Notes: a model not told the origin generated them from the sequence alone. 35,589 bases of DNA from Pedobacter cryoconitis (GCF_003259615.1 NZ_QLLR01000044.1:1-35589), one strand, 5' to 3'. Shown: positions 1 to 8,436, counted from the stretch's first letter. Made by a program: numbers and translations.

Positions 1-53
1 ACTTTTACTCATCGTATTTTTAGTTTTGCAAAGCGAAATTACGATTTTATTAG

Positions 54-79
54 GCAGCCATTAAGTTGGCTGCTTTTTT
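54..79 (+). terminator. Rho-independent terminator of a gene left of the window
   Basis: A perfect 7-bp stem (GCAGCCA at 54-60 with TGGCTGC at 67-73) encloses a six-base loop and is followed by six T. It ends only 11 bases before the ATG of the histidine kinase gene, so it probably closes an upstream transcript. The kinase promoter would then have to overlap the hairpin, or the kinase is expressed by read-through. Confidence 0.75.
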
Positions 80-90
80 ACCGGACGGTA

Positions 91-2451
91 ATGATTACGG
101 AATTGAATAATATCATTTCTGGTGTTTTTAATGCAAGTTTAAACGGTATCCTTGCTTTTACAACCATCCGTAATAAAGAGGGGATTATCATTGATTTTAA
201 ATGCACATCATTTAATGATTCGGCTTTAAAGCTGCTTCGCAAGGATAAGGTTGAACTGGAAAATGCAATGTTAGTGAAGCAGCTTCCGGAATTAATTCAG
301 GGAAGTTTATTTACTAAATATGTAAACCTGGTAGAAAAGGGTAAAAATATAGAAACAGAATTTCAGGATGCTACAGGCAGGTGGTTCAAGATTGTCGCTG
401 TAAAAATGTCGGATGGTTTTGTGGCTACTTTATCAGATATAACGGAGCAGAAAGCTGCGGAAGACAGGTTAAAGAAGAATTACAATGAACTGATTATTTC
501 CAGGGAAAGTTTAAAAAGCCTGAATACAGAACTGGAAATTAAAGTTGCCGAACGTACCAGGGAGCTTTCTGAAAGTGAGGAGCGGTTTAACCAGGTTTCC
601 AGAGCAACAAATGATACAATCTGGGATTGGAGCCTTGTTCAGAATACCATGTGGAGGAGTGATAATTTTAATTCCATGTTTGGGTATGAATCTACGGCAG
701 AGAATGGTAATATCGGATTCTGGTTTGAGAAAATACATCCTGAAGATAGAAAAGCTGTGCAGGATAGTGTTTATGAGGCCATTAATACGAATAAAAAGCA
801 GTGGTCTGCTCAATACCGGGTAAGAAAAGTGGATGGAAGTTATGCTGTGATCCTGGATCGCGGATCAATTATGCACGATGATTTTGATACCCCTTACCGT
901 ATGGTCGGGTCAATGGTTGATATAACCAGGTTAATTGAAACCGAGGCAAAACTGACTTCAAGTGAAGAGAAATTTGAAAAAGTGTTCCATTCGAATATGA
1001 TCGGAATGATGTTCTTCAATATTGATACTGGCCTGATCGCAGATGCAAATGATGTATTTCTGCGGATGATTGGTTACTTTAAGGAGGATTTGGTCAACGG
1101 GCTGGACTGGACTACAATTACTCCTGTTGAATATCACCAGATTACGCAGGACGCGATGTCAAGATTGAGAACCGATGGAGTTTGTCCGCCATATGAAAAA
1201 GAATACATCTGTAAAGATGGAAGCCGGATTTTTGTGATGATCGGATCTGCCTTATTAGGCAAGGATGCGGAAACAGTTACCTATATTATTGACATCACCG
1301 AACAGAAGGTTGCCGAACAGAAAAGGGCAAAGCTTCAGCGGCAGGTTAAAGATCAGCAGGAAGAATTTTATAGAATTTTCAAAAATGCCCCGGCATTAAT
1401 TACTATCCGCAGAGGTAAAGACCTGGTCTATGAATTTACAAACAATAAGTTTAACGAGTTTGTAGGGGCTGAAGATTTTATCGGGCAAGCTTCGGCAATT
1501 GCCCACCCTAAATATGTAGGCTCGCCAATAGCTGAAATTGAGCAGCAGGTGCTAAGAACAGGGGAGACTCATATTGCCAAGTCTTTTAATATCAAATATA
1601 AACACTCTGGTTATGGGGTGGCTGAACACTGGTTTGACTTTACTTTTATTCCTGTTTATACGGCGAACGGTTTAGTTGATGGTATTGCGTTCTTTGGTTT
1701 TGATGTAACAGATTTACTTAAAGCACAACAGACTACAAAAAACTTGATGCACAAAAAGGATGAATTCATGAGTATTGCGAGTCATGAATTGAAAACTCCG
1801 ATTACCAGTATCAAAGGATTTTTACAGCTTGCGCTGAGGTTTGCGGAGAAGTCTCAGCAAAGCAATCAAATGCTGACTTTGCTTGGGAAGGCAGAAAAGC
1901 AGATTGGTAATTTAACTTCATTGGTCAATGATCTGCTGGATGTGACTAAAATACAGGCAGGAAAAATGCAGTTTAATTATGCGCATTTTAATATTAAAAC
2001 TGCTTTAGAAGAATGTATTGATGATATAAGGCATACTGAAGATTACGAGATTATCATAAACCATATTGATGATATACAGGTTTATGGCGATCAGCATAGA
2101 ATAGAACAGGTCGTAAACAATTTCTTGTCCAATGCGATTAAGTATTCTCCTAAACGAAGAACTGCCATCGTATATACAGAATTGATAGGGGATGATTTAA
2201 TGTTTACGGTCAAAGATTTTGGAATTGGTATTCCGCAGGAAAATATTGAAAATGTATTTGACCGCTTTTTCAGGGTTGATGCTGCCTCGGCCATGTTTTC
2301 CGGTTTAGGACTAGGACTTTATATTTGTTCGGAAATCATCCATAGGCATGGTGGTGAAATCGGGGTTAATAGTGTAGAGCATGAAGGTTCTGAATTTTGG
2401 TTCCGCATTCCGGTTAAAGGAAAAGAAAACAGTGAAGAAGAGCAGTCGTAA
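91..2451 (+). CDS. Multi-PAS sensor histidine kinase (cytosolic)
   Basis: The 786-residue protein is a sensor kinase that should autophosphorylate on His565 and pass phosphate to an unlinked response regulator. Four PAS/PAC units can be read from their terminal motifs: SDITEQ near residue 113, VDITRL near 275, IDITEQ near 400 and FDVTDL near 538. A charged coiled-coil-like stretch (about 125-165) lies between PAS 1 and PAS 2. The HisKA domain has SHELKTPITS around H565. The HATPase domain shows the N box (NNFLSNAIKYSP, N676), G1 (DFGIGIP, D709), an F box (RFFRV) and G2 (GLGLGLYI). No membrane segment, signal peptide or receiver domain is present, so it probably senses a cytosolic cue such as redox state, a gas or a small ligand. 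No response regulator is adjacent. The family is certain; the signal is unknown. Confidence 0.93.
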   Translation: MITELNNIISGVFNASLNGILAFTTIRNKEGIIIDFKCTSFNDSALKLLRKDKVELENAMLVKQLPELIQGSLFTKYVNLVEKGKNIETEFQDATGRWFKIVAVKMSDGFVATLSDITEQKAAEDRLKKNYNELIISRESLKSLNTELEIKVAERTRELSESEERFNQVSRATNDTIWDWSLVQNTMWRSDNFNSMFGYESTAENGNIGFWFEKIHPEDRKAVQDSVYEAINTNKKQWSAQYRVRKVDGSYAVILDRGSIMHDDFDTPYRMVGSMVDITRLIETEAKLTSSEEKFEKVFHSNMIGMMFFNIDTGLIADANDVFLRMIGYFKEDLVNGLDWTTITPVEYHQITQDAMSRLRTDGVCPPYEKEYICKDGSRIFVMIGSALLGKDAETVTYIIDITEQKVAEQKRAKLQRQVKDQQEEFYRIFKNAPALITIRRGKDLVYEFTNNKFNEFVGAEDFIGQASAIAHPKYVGSPIAEIEQQVLRTGETHIAKSFNIKYKHSGYGVAEHWFDFTFIPVYTANGLVDGIAFFGFDVTDLLKAQQTTKNLMHKKDEFMSIASHELKTPITSIKGFLQLALRFAEKSQQSNQMLTLLGKAEKQIGNLTSLVNDLLDVTKIQAGKMQFNYAHFNIKTALEECIDDIRHTEDYEIIINHIDDIQVYGDQHRIEQVVNNFLSNAIKYSPKRRTAIVYTELIGDDLMFTVKDFGIGIPQENIENVFDRFFRVDAASAMFSGLGLGLYICSEIIHRHGGEIGVNSVEHEGSEFWFRIPVKGKENSEEEQS

Positions 2452-2515
2452 ATAGCTTATAGACGATCAGCAATAGCTTTATAATTAAATAATTCAGGAT
2501 CAGCCTGACGAAAAC

Positions 2516-2547
2516 AAACGCAGCCTTATTTTCATAAGGCTGCGTTT
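2516..2547. terminator. Strong bidirectional Rho-independent terminator
   Basis: A perfect 13-bp stem (AAACGCAGCCTTA, 2516-2528, with its complement at 2535-2547) encloses a six-base loop. It has T residues on the plus side and A residues before it, so it can work in both directions. On the plus strand it ends the histidine kinase transcript. On the minus strand it would end the small-RNA candidate. Confidence 0.88.
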
Positions 2548-2655
2548 TGAGTTTTTAGGAGCGTCAAAATTTTAGATCAGATGCAGAGGAAGGAATCGAA
2601 CCTTCTGGTGCTGCCATTATTCAGCCCCCTGCTTTTGAGAGTAGCACTTGTACTT
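2516..2655 (-). ncRNA. Candidate small RNA with tRNA-like T arm
   Basis: Read on the minus strand, GAAGG-TTCGATT-CCTTC (2605 down to 2589) is a textbook tRNA T arm: a 5-bp stem and a 7-base loop with the canonical TTCGAnT. It is followed by CTCTGC (2588-2583), which pairs with GCAGGG (2632-2627, one G-U pair) to form an acceptor-like helix. Between them lies a hairpin with GCTG/CAGC (2625-2622 and 2613-2610), like the long variable arm of a type II tRNA. No D arm or regular 7-base anticodon loop is visible and no CCA is encoded, so it is not an ordinary tRNA. A -7-like box lies upstream and a perfect terminator downstream, giving a unit of about 140 nucleotides. Alternatives are a decayed tRNA 3' end left by an integration event, or chance. 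Ends are approximate. Confidence 0.42.
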
Positions 2656-2659
2656 CGGT

Positions 2660-2668
2660 GCAAAGATA
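2660..2668 (-). promoter_or_regulatory. Bacteroidota -7 box of the small-RNA candidate
   Basis: On the minus strand the sequence TATCTTTGC matches the Bacteroidota -7 consensus TAnnTTTG exactly. I see no clear TTG -33 element about 20 bases upstream, so this rests on the -7 box alone and on its position in front of the tRNA-like sequence. Transcription would start near 2653-2656. Confidence 0.4.
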
Positions 2669-2764
2669 AGAGCCGTATTAAGAATTTTTAGGGTTGGGGA
2701 ATGATTTAACAGAAGCTTAATATGGGCGGCTAAGTTTTCATGAGCCATTGAAAAATAATAAAAC

Positions 2765-2802
2765 AAATATAGCTGGCTACTGCAAGCTATATTTTCCTTT
2801 TT
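2765..2802. other. Terminator-like hairpin not linked to a gene
   Basis: A perfect 10-bp inverted repeat (AAATATAGCT, 2765-2774, with AGCTATATTT, 2785-2794) has a 10-base loop and is followed by a T-rich tract. The opposite side is also T-rich on the minus strand. No protein gene ends here, so it could close a short unannotated transcript, insulate the HD-domain gene, or be a regulatory hairpin. Confidence 0.4.
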
Positions 2803-2987
2803 CTAGAAAGAAGAAAAGTGTATTTCTCCTTCTTGTAATGAAATTATATAATCTATATGGATACAAATTATGTAGCTGTTTTCTTATCCTGGCTTTGTAT
2901 ACAGCTTATTGATAACATAATGTTTAATTTCTATTCATATGAGATGCTGAATTTTAGCGCGCTTATCAGTCAAATAGGCTGGCTAAT

Positions 2988-3557
2988 ATGGAACAACAGC
3001 AAGTACAATATATAATAGAGCAAATATTCAGCCTATATAAGGCCCTTGGTGGGGAGGAATACGGTGAAAGCGTAAGTATGACCATGCATATGATGCAATG
3101 TGCGCAACTCGCACAACAAGCTGGTGAAGCTGATGAAGTGGTACTCGCCGCTTTTTTACATGATATCGGCCATTTTCTGGAAGGTGATGAAAAGATGGAT
3201 ATTTACGGAACACAGAAACATGATGATTTGGGTGGCCGGTTTTTACTGGATCTGGGTTTTCCGCAAAGGATGGCCGATTTAGTGTCCAGTCATGTCGCTG
3301 CGAAGAAATACCTGGTTTATGCGGAGCCGGCTTATTATGATGAACTTTCTGAAGTGAGTAAGATCACGCTCGAATTTCAGGGTGGAAAAATGACTGCTGA
3401 AGAGGCCGCTGAATTTGAGAAAGATCCGTTGTTGCCGTTGTATGTTAAAATACGGAAGTGGGATGATTTGGGAAAAGATGCAGATAAACCAGTACTAGCT
3501 GAGGAAATTCAGTTGATGAAAGCAATGACGTATAATTATTTGATGAATCTATTATAA
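2988..3557 (+). CDS. PhnZ-like HD-domain protein (diiron oxygenase or phosphohydrolase family)
   Basis: The 189-residue protein matches the HD-domain family associated with phosphonate degradation, whose characterised member PhnZ is a mixed-valent diiron oxygenase that cleaves the C-P bond of 2-amino-1-hydroxyethylphosphonate. Every residue I recall for the PhnZ site has a counterpart. The iron ligands are H34, H58 and D59 (in LHDIGH), H78, H102 and D159; the substrate-site residues are Y25, E27 and K106 (in SHVAAKKY). Length and spacing fit the family. No phosphonate genes (phnY, phnW, transporter) are nearby, so the substrate is open: it may be PhnZ itself, a relative acting on another phosphonate or polyol, or a drifted phosphohydrolase. 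It is monocistronic, with a terminator directly after the stop codon. The start is the first ATG; no clear ribosome site is seen. Confidence 0.82.
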   Translation: MEQQQVQYIIEQIFSLYKALGGEEYGESVSMTMHMMQCAQLAQQAGEADEVVLAAFLHDIGHFLEGDEKMDIYGTQKHDDLGGRFLLDLGFPQRMADLVSSHVAAKKYLVYAEPAYYDELSEVSKITLEFQGGKMTAEEAAEFEKDPLLPLYVKIRKWDDLGKDADKPVLAEEIQLMKAMTYNYLMNLL

Positions 3558-3585
3558 ATTAGCGTCAGGGGTTACTGACGCTAAT
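3558..3585. terminator. Bidirectional terminator between convergent genes
   Basis: A perfect 11-bp stem (ATTAGCGTCAG, 3558-3568, with its complement at 3575-3585) has loop GGGTTA. It begins directly after the stop codon of the HD-domain gene and lies 8 bases beyond the stop of the convergent phosphatase gene, so one hairpin probably ends both transcripts. Confidence 0.82.
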
Positions 3586-3593
3586 TGAATTAT

Positions 3594-4148
3594 TTAAAAT
3601 TCACAGCCTTCGGCTGGATTGATAGCTTCTCTATCTTTTGTTAATCTGGCTATTCCGTCTTTAAAAATGACAATCCAGATGCTGTCATAATCGTTGTCCG
3701 GCCATTTCAAGTTATCATCTTTAATTCCTAAACTCTTTACAATAGGGGCAATGCCTTTATGTTCCCATAAAATTAATACGGTACCAGTCCTGCTTTTAAG
3801 GTCGGCTGCAATGGCTAATGAGTCGCGTTCCTGATGGCTGCTATTAATCGTCAGGTTATATTTCGCGGCCATTGGCATGATGGTTTGAAACATTCTGGAA
3901 TGCTTGGTGGATTCTCCTAATCCTATAGCAGGAATATAAGTAAAAGCCGGTATTCCAAATTTCGCAAAAAGTACTGCTGGTAATTTCATTGCTCTGTTCA
4001 GTCCCTGGCAATTCAGGTTATCACCTTTAACTGGTTTTTCGCCATGACGTATAAATACAATCTTTAAATCATTGGATTGGGCACTGGCAGCATATACCGA
4101 AAGCACAAGGCCTGAAAGGATAATAGCAAAGTTAATTGTCTTTTTCAT
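3594..4148 (-). CDS. Periplasmic histidine phosphatase family protein
   Basis: The 184-residue protein has an N-terminal signal peptide (about 1-23, ending SVYAASA before QS) and a small histidine-phosphatase (phosphoglycerate-mutase-like) core. The phosphate-accepting motif is RHGE with H35. The second arginine motif is SRMFQT with R85, and the second catalytic histidine is H130 in WEHKGI. This family dephosphorylates small phosphorylated compounds through a phosphohistidine intermediate; the substrate cannot be read from the sequence. It is the third gene of the receptor-lipoprotein-phosphatase operon, 15 bases after the lipoprotein gene. That suggests it removes phosphate in the periplasm from whatever the receptor imports (inference). 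Confidence 0.85.
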   Translation of the reverse strand: MKKTINFAIILSGLVLSVYAASAQSNDLKIVFIRHGEKPVKGDNLNCQGLNRAMKLPAVLFAKFGIPAFTYIPAIGLGESTKHSRMFQTIMPMAAKYNLTINSSHQERDSLAIAADLKSRTGTVLILWEHKGIAPIVKSLGIKDDNLKWPDNDYDSIWIVIFKDGIARLTKDREAINPAEGCEF

Positions 4149-4163
4149 TTATAATTTATGTTT

Positions 4164-5591
4164 TTAATGTTGATTTCCTAAGCCACTAAGCTGATAACAT
4201 CCAAGATCTGTTCCCGGCTTTGTGACTTCTGCTATACCATAAATACTGTTTACCGGGACTACAATTAAAGGTTTGATGGTCGTATTTCCTTTTCCAATGA
4301 GTGGCGAACCCGCCTGAATTCTGAAGTTGTAAGTTCCGGCTGCGCTGTATTGTGCAAGCGGATGTCCGCTGGTAGGTAGAGGGAAATTCAGGAACATCGG
4401 ATTGTTTTTTTGTACCACATCGCTGCCGTTATAAATAGCGCCCGGAGTATAATTTGCAGGCAGGTAATTCGCAGAAGTTGTAATTGCCGGAATATCTGTT
4501 GGCTGTGGTTTAGTACTATAACCTACAGGATAAAATTGATTAGCCACAGCAATAGAATCTGCCCATTGATAATTACTACCATAAGACAAGTGCGGAATAT
4601 CTGCCGCCGGATTGCCAACTACTCTGTATCCATATTTGCAATTGACAGCTACGTTGTTGTAATACATACCCATTGCACCTTCCTCGAAGTTGATTGCTCC
4701 CCCCCGGCCACTTTGAACCTGGCGGTAACCACCACTCACAAAAGTGTTGTTGTACATCACAATATTGGTTTGCGGGGCCCCAGTTGCCTGCCCTTTATTC
4801 GACGCTTTCTGACCGTTGGTTGCAGTGCCTAAAAATAGGTTATAGGCCAATGTACCTACTGTACCACCTTTCATATTGATACAATCACCACCGCTAATGC
4901 CATTCTTTTCAAAAGTATTGCGGAAGATGGCAACCTTGCCTGCCGAAATCCGTACCGGGTCATCAACACCGCCGTATAACCAGGAGTCTTCCATGATGAA
5001 GTTTCCATTATAGTTGGCAAACAGGATACTGAATTGATTGCCTAAACCAGATCCTGCTATGGTTGAAGTAGCCTTACCCTCAGTCAACCCTGCATATTCT
5101 ACATGTGTCCAGCGTAATACCATCAGGTTACAAGTTGGCCCGCCAATAATACCTTTCCATTTTCCAGCATATGCGGGATCATTTGCTGGTAACAAGCCTC
5201 CCGGCTGATCGTTTTTAGTAATATCTGGAATGGTAATAAAATTTGGCTGATCTTTGGAACCATTACTAACCAGCGTACCAAGCGCAATCAAACTACTCCC
5301 GATCCCCATGTTTAATTTTACTCCAGGTTGCAGGAATAAAGTGTCCCCGGCATTGATCACCAGGTCGCAGCCATCAGAAACGGTATAAGTTTTTCCAGTC
5401 AGCATGGTTCCTTTCACGGGTACAACAGTACTGCCACCATTACAGGATAAAGGTTCTTTGTCACTGACCGGGTGGTCGGCAGCTGGTGGCGCATAAGAAT
5501 AGATATCAGTGTGTTCTTGTTTCCATTTCTGACAGCCTGCAAATGATATAGCCATGCTGAATAGCAGTATTATATTTAATATTCTTTTCAT
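4164..5591 (-). CDS. Lipoprotein, probably right-handed beta-helix
   Basis: I do not recognise an enzyme family. The protein (475 residues from this ATG) has a lipoprotein signal with lipobox FAGC. The body is rich in short strands and Gly/Asn turns (for example GDTLFLQPGVKLNMG, then WKGIIGG and WTHVEYAG), a pattern typical of right-handed parallel beta-helix proteins. An in-frame ATG seven codons upstream (5612) is also possible; I prefer 5591 because it gives a compact MKRIL-type lipoprotein signal. It lies just after the stop codon of the TonB receptor gene and before the histidine phosphatase gene. The setting resembles a surface lipoprotein that partners a TonB-dependent receptor, but it is not a SusD homologue. 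Ligand binding or carbohydrate/polyphosphate handling are guesses. Confidence 0.8.
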   Translation of the reverse strand: MKRILNIILLFSMAISFAGCQKWKQEHTDIYSYAPPAADHPVSDKEPLSCNGGSTVVPVKGTMLTGKTYTVSDGCDLVINAGDTLFLQPGVKLNMGIGSSLIALGTLVSNGSKDQPNFITIPDITKNDQPGGLLPANDPAYAGKWKGIIGGPTCNLMVLRWTHVEYAGLTEGKATSTIAGSGLGNQFSILFANYNGNFIMEDSWLYGGVDDPVRISAGKVAIFRNTFEKNGISGGDCINMKGGTVGTLAYNLFLGTATNGQKASNKGQATGAPQTNIVMYNNTFVSGGYRQVQSGRGGAINFEEGAMGMYYNNVAVNCKYGYRVVGNPAADIPHLSYGSNYQWADSIAVANQFYPVGYSTKPQPTDIPAITTSANYLPANYTPGAIYNGSDVVQKNNPMFLNFPLPTSGHPLAQYSAAGTYNFRIQAGSPLIGKGNTTIKPLIVVPVNSIYGIAEVTKPGTDLGCYQLSGLGNQH

Positions 5592-5616
5592 TTTCCTGTT
5601 TTTTGAAATCATCTTT

Positions 5617-8436
5617 TTAGAATTTATACCTGAACCCGCCCAGGAACATTGTTTTATAATAATCGCTTTGTACCATGGTCTGACCGTCTGTATCTTGCTT
5701 TGCTAAGAATTCCTGCTGTTTAGGGTCAAGGCTCCCGTGTGGGAATTTCAGATATAGTTTACTTGCTGCATTCGTGATGTTATTGATCTTTCCATAAAAG
5801 GATAACTTTTTAACCAGCGTTTTCTCAAATGAAAAATCAAGCTGATTGTAAGCGTGCTGATAGAAATCAAGGTTATAGTATGGGGAAACCTGTGCCAGGC
5901 GCTCACCTGTATAAACGAAAGCAAGCTGCATATCCAAGCCCAGTGTGCCACTTTTGAACAAAACAGAAGCATTTCCAACGTTATTCGCCTGACCTTGTAA
6001 GGGACGGATTTCCTGGACCACATCTTTATGCAGGCCATTGTTATCTGAGTAAAGTATTTTATCTGTTGTAATCCTGGAATGAGTATAGGTATAATTCAGA
6101 GAGAAACCGATTTCTCCGAAGAATTTAGTGGCTAAGGCTTCAAACCCAAAGTTTTTAGCGGTACTGGCATTGTTTTGCGGTTGAATAACTTGTGCACTTG
6201 GCCCTCCATCTCTTACTACAAAGTATTCAATAGGATTGTATATCTTTTTATAAAATGAACCTATTAAAAACTGATCTGAACCTCCGGGAAAGAGTTCATA
6301 TCTAATATCTGCGTTGTCAGCAGTGATATGTTTTAAGTGCGGATTACCCACCTGATTGTAATATTCCCCATCTATTTTATAAGGAACCAGCTCTCCAAAC
6401 CCTGGCCTGCTGATGGATGCAAAATAAGAAGCGCGTAAATTCTGGTTATCGGCTAAAGTATATTTTAAATGAAGACTTGGCAATACATCTGTATATTTTA
6501 CAGTCCCGGATCTCTCAGTTACAGTTAATGGAGATTCAGTAGTATACGACATATTGGTGTTTTCAATTCTCACGCCACCTAAAACCTGTAGTTTTGGAAT
6601 CAGGTTAAATCTGAATTGAAGATATTCAGCATTATCATCTTCGGTGACCTGATAATTGTTCTGTAAGTCCTGATTGTTACTGCCAATACCATCGGTAGCC
6701 ACATTAAATGCAAATGGCAAAGCATTGAAGTTACCATTGAATAAAGTAGACTTGCCAGCAGAAAGGCTGTAAGTGATATAGTCTGCTTTACGGTTTTTAT
6801 GACGATATAAACCTCCAATGGAAAATTCTACATCACGTCCGGCTATGTTTTGATTAAAAATTAAATTTCCGTAACCAGCAATATCCTTGTCTGTGTTGTT
6901 TTCCCAGTGATGGGTAAGCTTGGTATTGTTATCGACTTCACTGATGACTTCATGGTTAGCATTCAACGCCTGATTGGCATCATAACTAAATTCGGTCCGG
7001 TCGGGCATATGTCTGCTGGCTATGGAATAGGCTCCATCCCAGTTGAAACGTAATTTGTCGCTTAATTTGTGATCGCCATGAAGTGTCGCATTATAAATGT
7101 CCTGTTTGATCAGGGTATTCCGGGTAGACATGGTAATCTGCTTACTGAAAGCAGTAGAGTTTAAGCCTAAGCCAAGCGTGTCGGAACCGGTTCTGGATTC
7201 AAATTCATTTTGATGAATGTATAAGTTATACAATGATAATTTATTGTTTCTATCAATCACATAATCAATCTTGTTATGTATGCCCAAACGCTGAGTCTGC
7301 GTAGAATAAGTTCTATCATAAGCATCTGAGAATTGTGGTGAATTAGGTAAGGGGTCAGGATTTGGCTGCGCATTAGGGGTTAATTGTTTCGAGTCTGATC
7401 CACGGTAGATATTCTGATAACTTGCTGAGACAATTACACCAAGTTTACCTTTTAAAAAGCGGTCTCCAATGGTTAATCCTGCAGTGGAACTAAAAGGACT
7501 GGACAAGTCTTTTTGACTGGTCAGCACTTTATTGTTAAAGTCGGCATAGGTTGCTGCGTAGCTGTTGCCATTTATTGCTGCCGGAGAGTTCTGGTTTGGT
7601 GAAGGGTTAAAATGGAAGAAAGGTCTGGAATTCGAAAACAGAGTAGAGAGACCTCCAGAGATATTGGCACTCAGTATAAAACGATCTGGTGCGCTTTTCA
7701 TCACCAGGTTCATGGCTCCGCCAATGGCATCGCCTTCCATTGCAGGAGTCAGTGCTTTGATCACTTCTAATCTCTCCAGCATTTCTGACGGGAAAATATC
7801 CATCGGGACAAATCTGTATTGATTATCGGGACTTGAGATTTTAATCCCGTTGACCAGGGTAGTATTGTAACGCTGATCCATCCCGCGGATAATTGCATAT
7901 CTGCCTTCTCCACTCGAAGAACGCTGAATCGTTACACCACTTACTCTTTGCAGCGCATTGGCCACCGTAACATCCGGTAAGAGCTGAATGGTATTTGCGG
8001 AAAGGATATTTTGTATCATAGGCGCATTTTTTTCCAGTCCGCGTGCAGAATGATCAGTTTCTTTACTGGCATGCCCAACAATGTTTGTTTCATTCATTTC
8101 AATGCTGGCATCTTGTAAATTAATGTTTACAATTTTGGTCTGGTTTAGGTTAAGTGTACCTTCAACTGGTACTGAAGGTCTGTACCCTACAAAATCCACA
8201 CTTATTTTATAAGCTCCTGCTCTTACATTTTCAAATAAGAACCTGCCTTGTAAGTTGGTCGATACCGATCGGAATGATTTTCCCTGGGCGAGCCTGATTG
8301 TAGCACCCGCAAGGGGTTCGCCAGATTTAGAATCTTTAACTTTTACGTCCAGGCTTTGTGCGTTCAAACTGGTGGTAAACAGTAATCCCACAAATAGAAA
8401 TAATAATAATTTGTAGAATAAGTAAGGTTGTCTCAT
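5617..8436 (-). CDS. TonB-dependent receptor with carboxypeptidase-regulatory-like N domain
   Basis: The 939-residue outer-membrane receptor has a signal peptide (about 1-26, TTSLNAQ), a carboxypeptidase-regulatory-like beta-sandwich (about 28-110, with SGEPLAGATIRLAQG and FVGYRP), a plug domain (about 135-245, with VANALQRVSGV, YAIIRGMDQRYNTTLVNG and GGAMNLVMKS) and a 22-strand barrel ending in the aromatic residue F (GGFRYKF), as expected for barrel assembly. It is of the TonB-Xanth-Caul type, not SusC. It is the first gene of a three-gene minus-strand operon with the beta-helix lipoprotein and the histidine phosphatase, and is divergent from the next receptor gene (252-base shared upstream region). 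The imported ligand is unknown; the phosphatase neighbour hints at a phosphorylated organic compound (inference). Confidence 0.92.
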   Translation of the reverse strand: MRQPYLFYKLLLFLFVGLLFTTSLNAQSLDVKVKDSKSGEPLAGATIRLAQGKSFRSVSTNLQGRFLFENVRAGAYKISVDFVGYRPSVPVEGTLNLNQTKIVNINLQDASIEMNETNIVGHASKETDHSARGLEKNAPMIQNILSANTIQLLPDVTVANALQRVSGVTIQRSSSGEGRYAIIRGMDQRYNTTLVNGIKISSPDNQYRFVPMDIFPSEMLERLEVIKALTPAMEGDAIGGAMNLVMKSAPDRFILSANISGGLSTLFSNSRPFFHFNPSPNQNSPAAINGNSYAATYADFNNKVLTSQKDLSSPFSSTAGLTIGDRFLKGKLGVIVSASYQNIYRGSDSKQLTPNAQPNPDPLPNSPQFSDAYDRTYSTQTQRLGIHNKIDYVIDRNNKLSLYNLYIHQNEFESRTGSDTLGLGLNSTAFSKQITMSTRNTLIKQDIYNATLHGDHKLSDKLRFNWDGAYSIASRHMPDRTEFSYDANQALNANHEVISEVDNNTKLTHHWENNTDKDIAGYGNLIFNQNIAGRDVEFSIGGLYRHKNRKADYITYSLSAGKSTLFNGNFNALPFAFNVATDGIGSNNQDLQNNYQVTEDDNAEYLQFRFNLIPKLQVLGGVRIENTNMSYTTESPLTVTERSGTVKYTDVLPSLHLKYTLADNQNLRASYFASISRPGFGELVPYKIDGEYYNQVGNPHLKHITADNADIRYELFPGGSDQFLIGSFYKKIYNPIEYFVVRDGGPSAQVIQPQNNASTAKNFGFEALATKFFGEIGFSLNYTYTHSRITTDKILYSDNNGLHKDVVQEIRPLQGQANNVGNASVLFKSGTLGLDMQLAFVYTGERLAQVSPYYNLDFYQHAYNQLDFSFEKTLVKKLSFYGKINNITNAASKLYLKFPHGSLDPKQQEFLAKQDTDGQTMVQSDYYKTMFLGGFRYKF

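Larger units (their letters stand above)
2452..2987. other. 536-base intergenic region without a protein gene
   Basis: I see no convincing reading frame here; the longest plausible one is a 24-codon ATG frame at about 2838 without support. The stretch holds a strong bidirectional terminator (2516-2547), a tRNA-like small-RNA candidate on the minus strand (about 2516-2655) with a -7-type box (2661-2668), and a second hairpin with a T tract (2765-2802). The rest (about 2803-2987) is AT-rich and should contain the promoter of the HD-domain gene. Confidence 0.6.

Noticed and set aside
2581..2662. A complete tRNA gene on the minus strand (TGCA at 2659-2662 as 5' acceptor end)
   Set aside because: Only four acceptor pairs form, the D arm is missing and the anticodon arm would have a 9-base loop. 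The 5' TGCA is also part of the -7 box. I keep it as tRNA-like only.
4410..4832. 140-residue plus-strand open frame opposite the beta-helix gene
   Set aside because: It is antisense to a gene with a lipoprotein signal and beta-helix character, has unusual residue composition and no recognisable motif.
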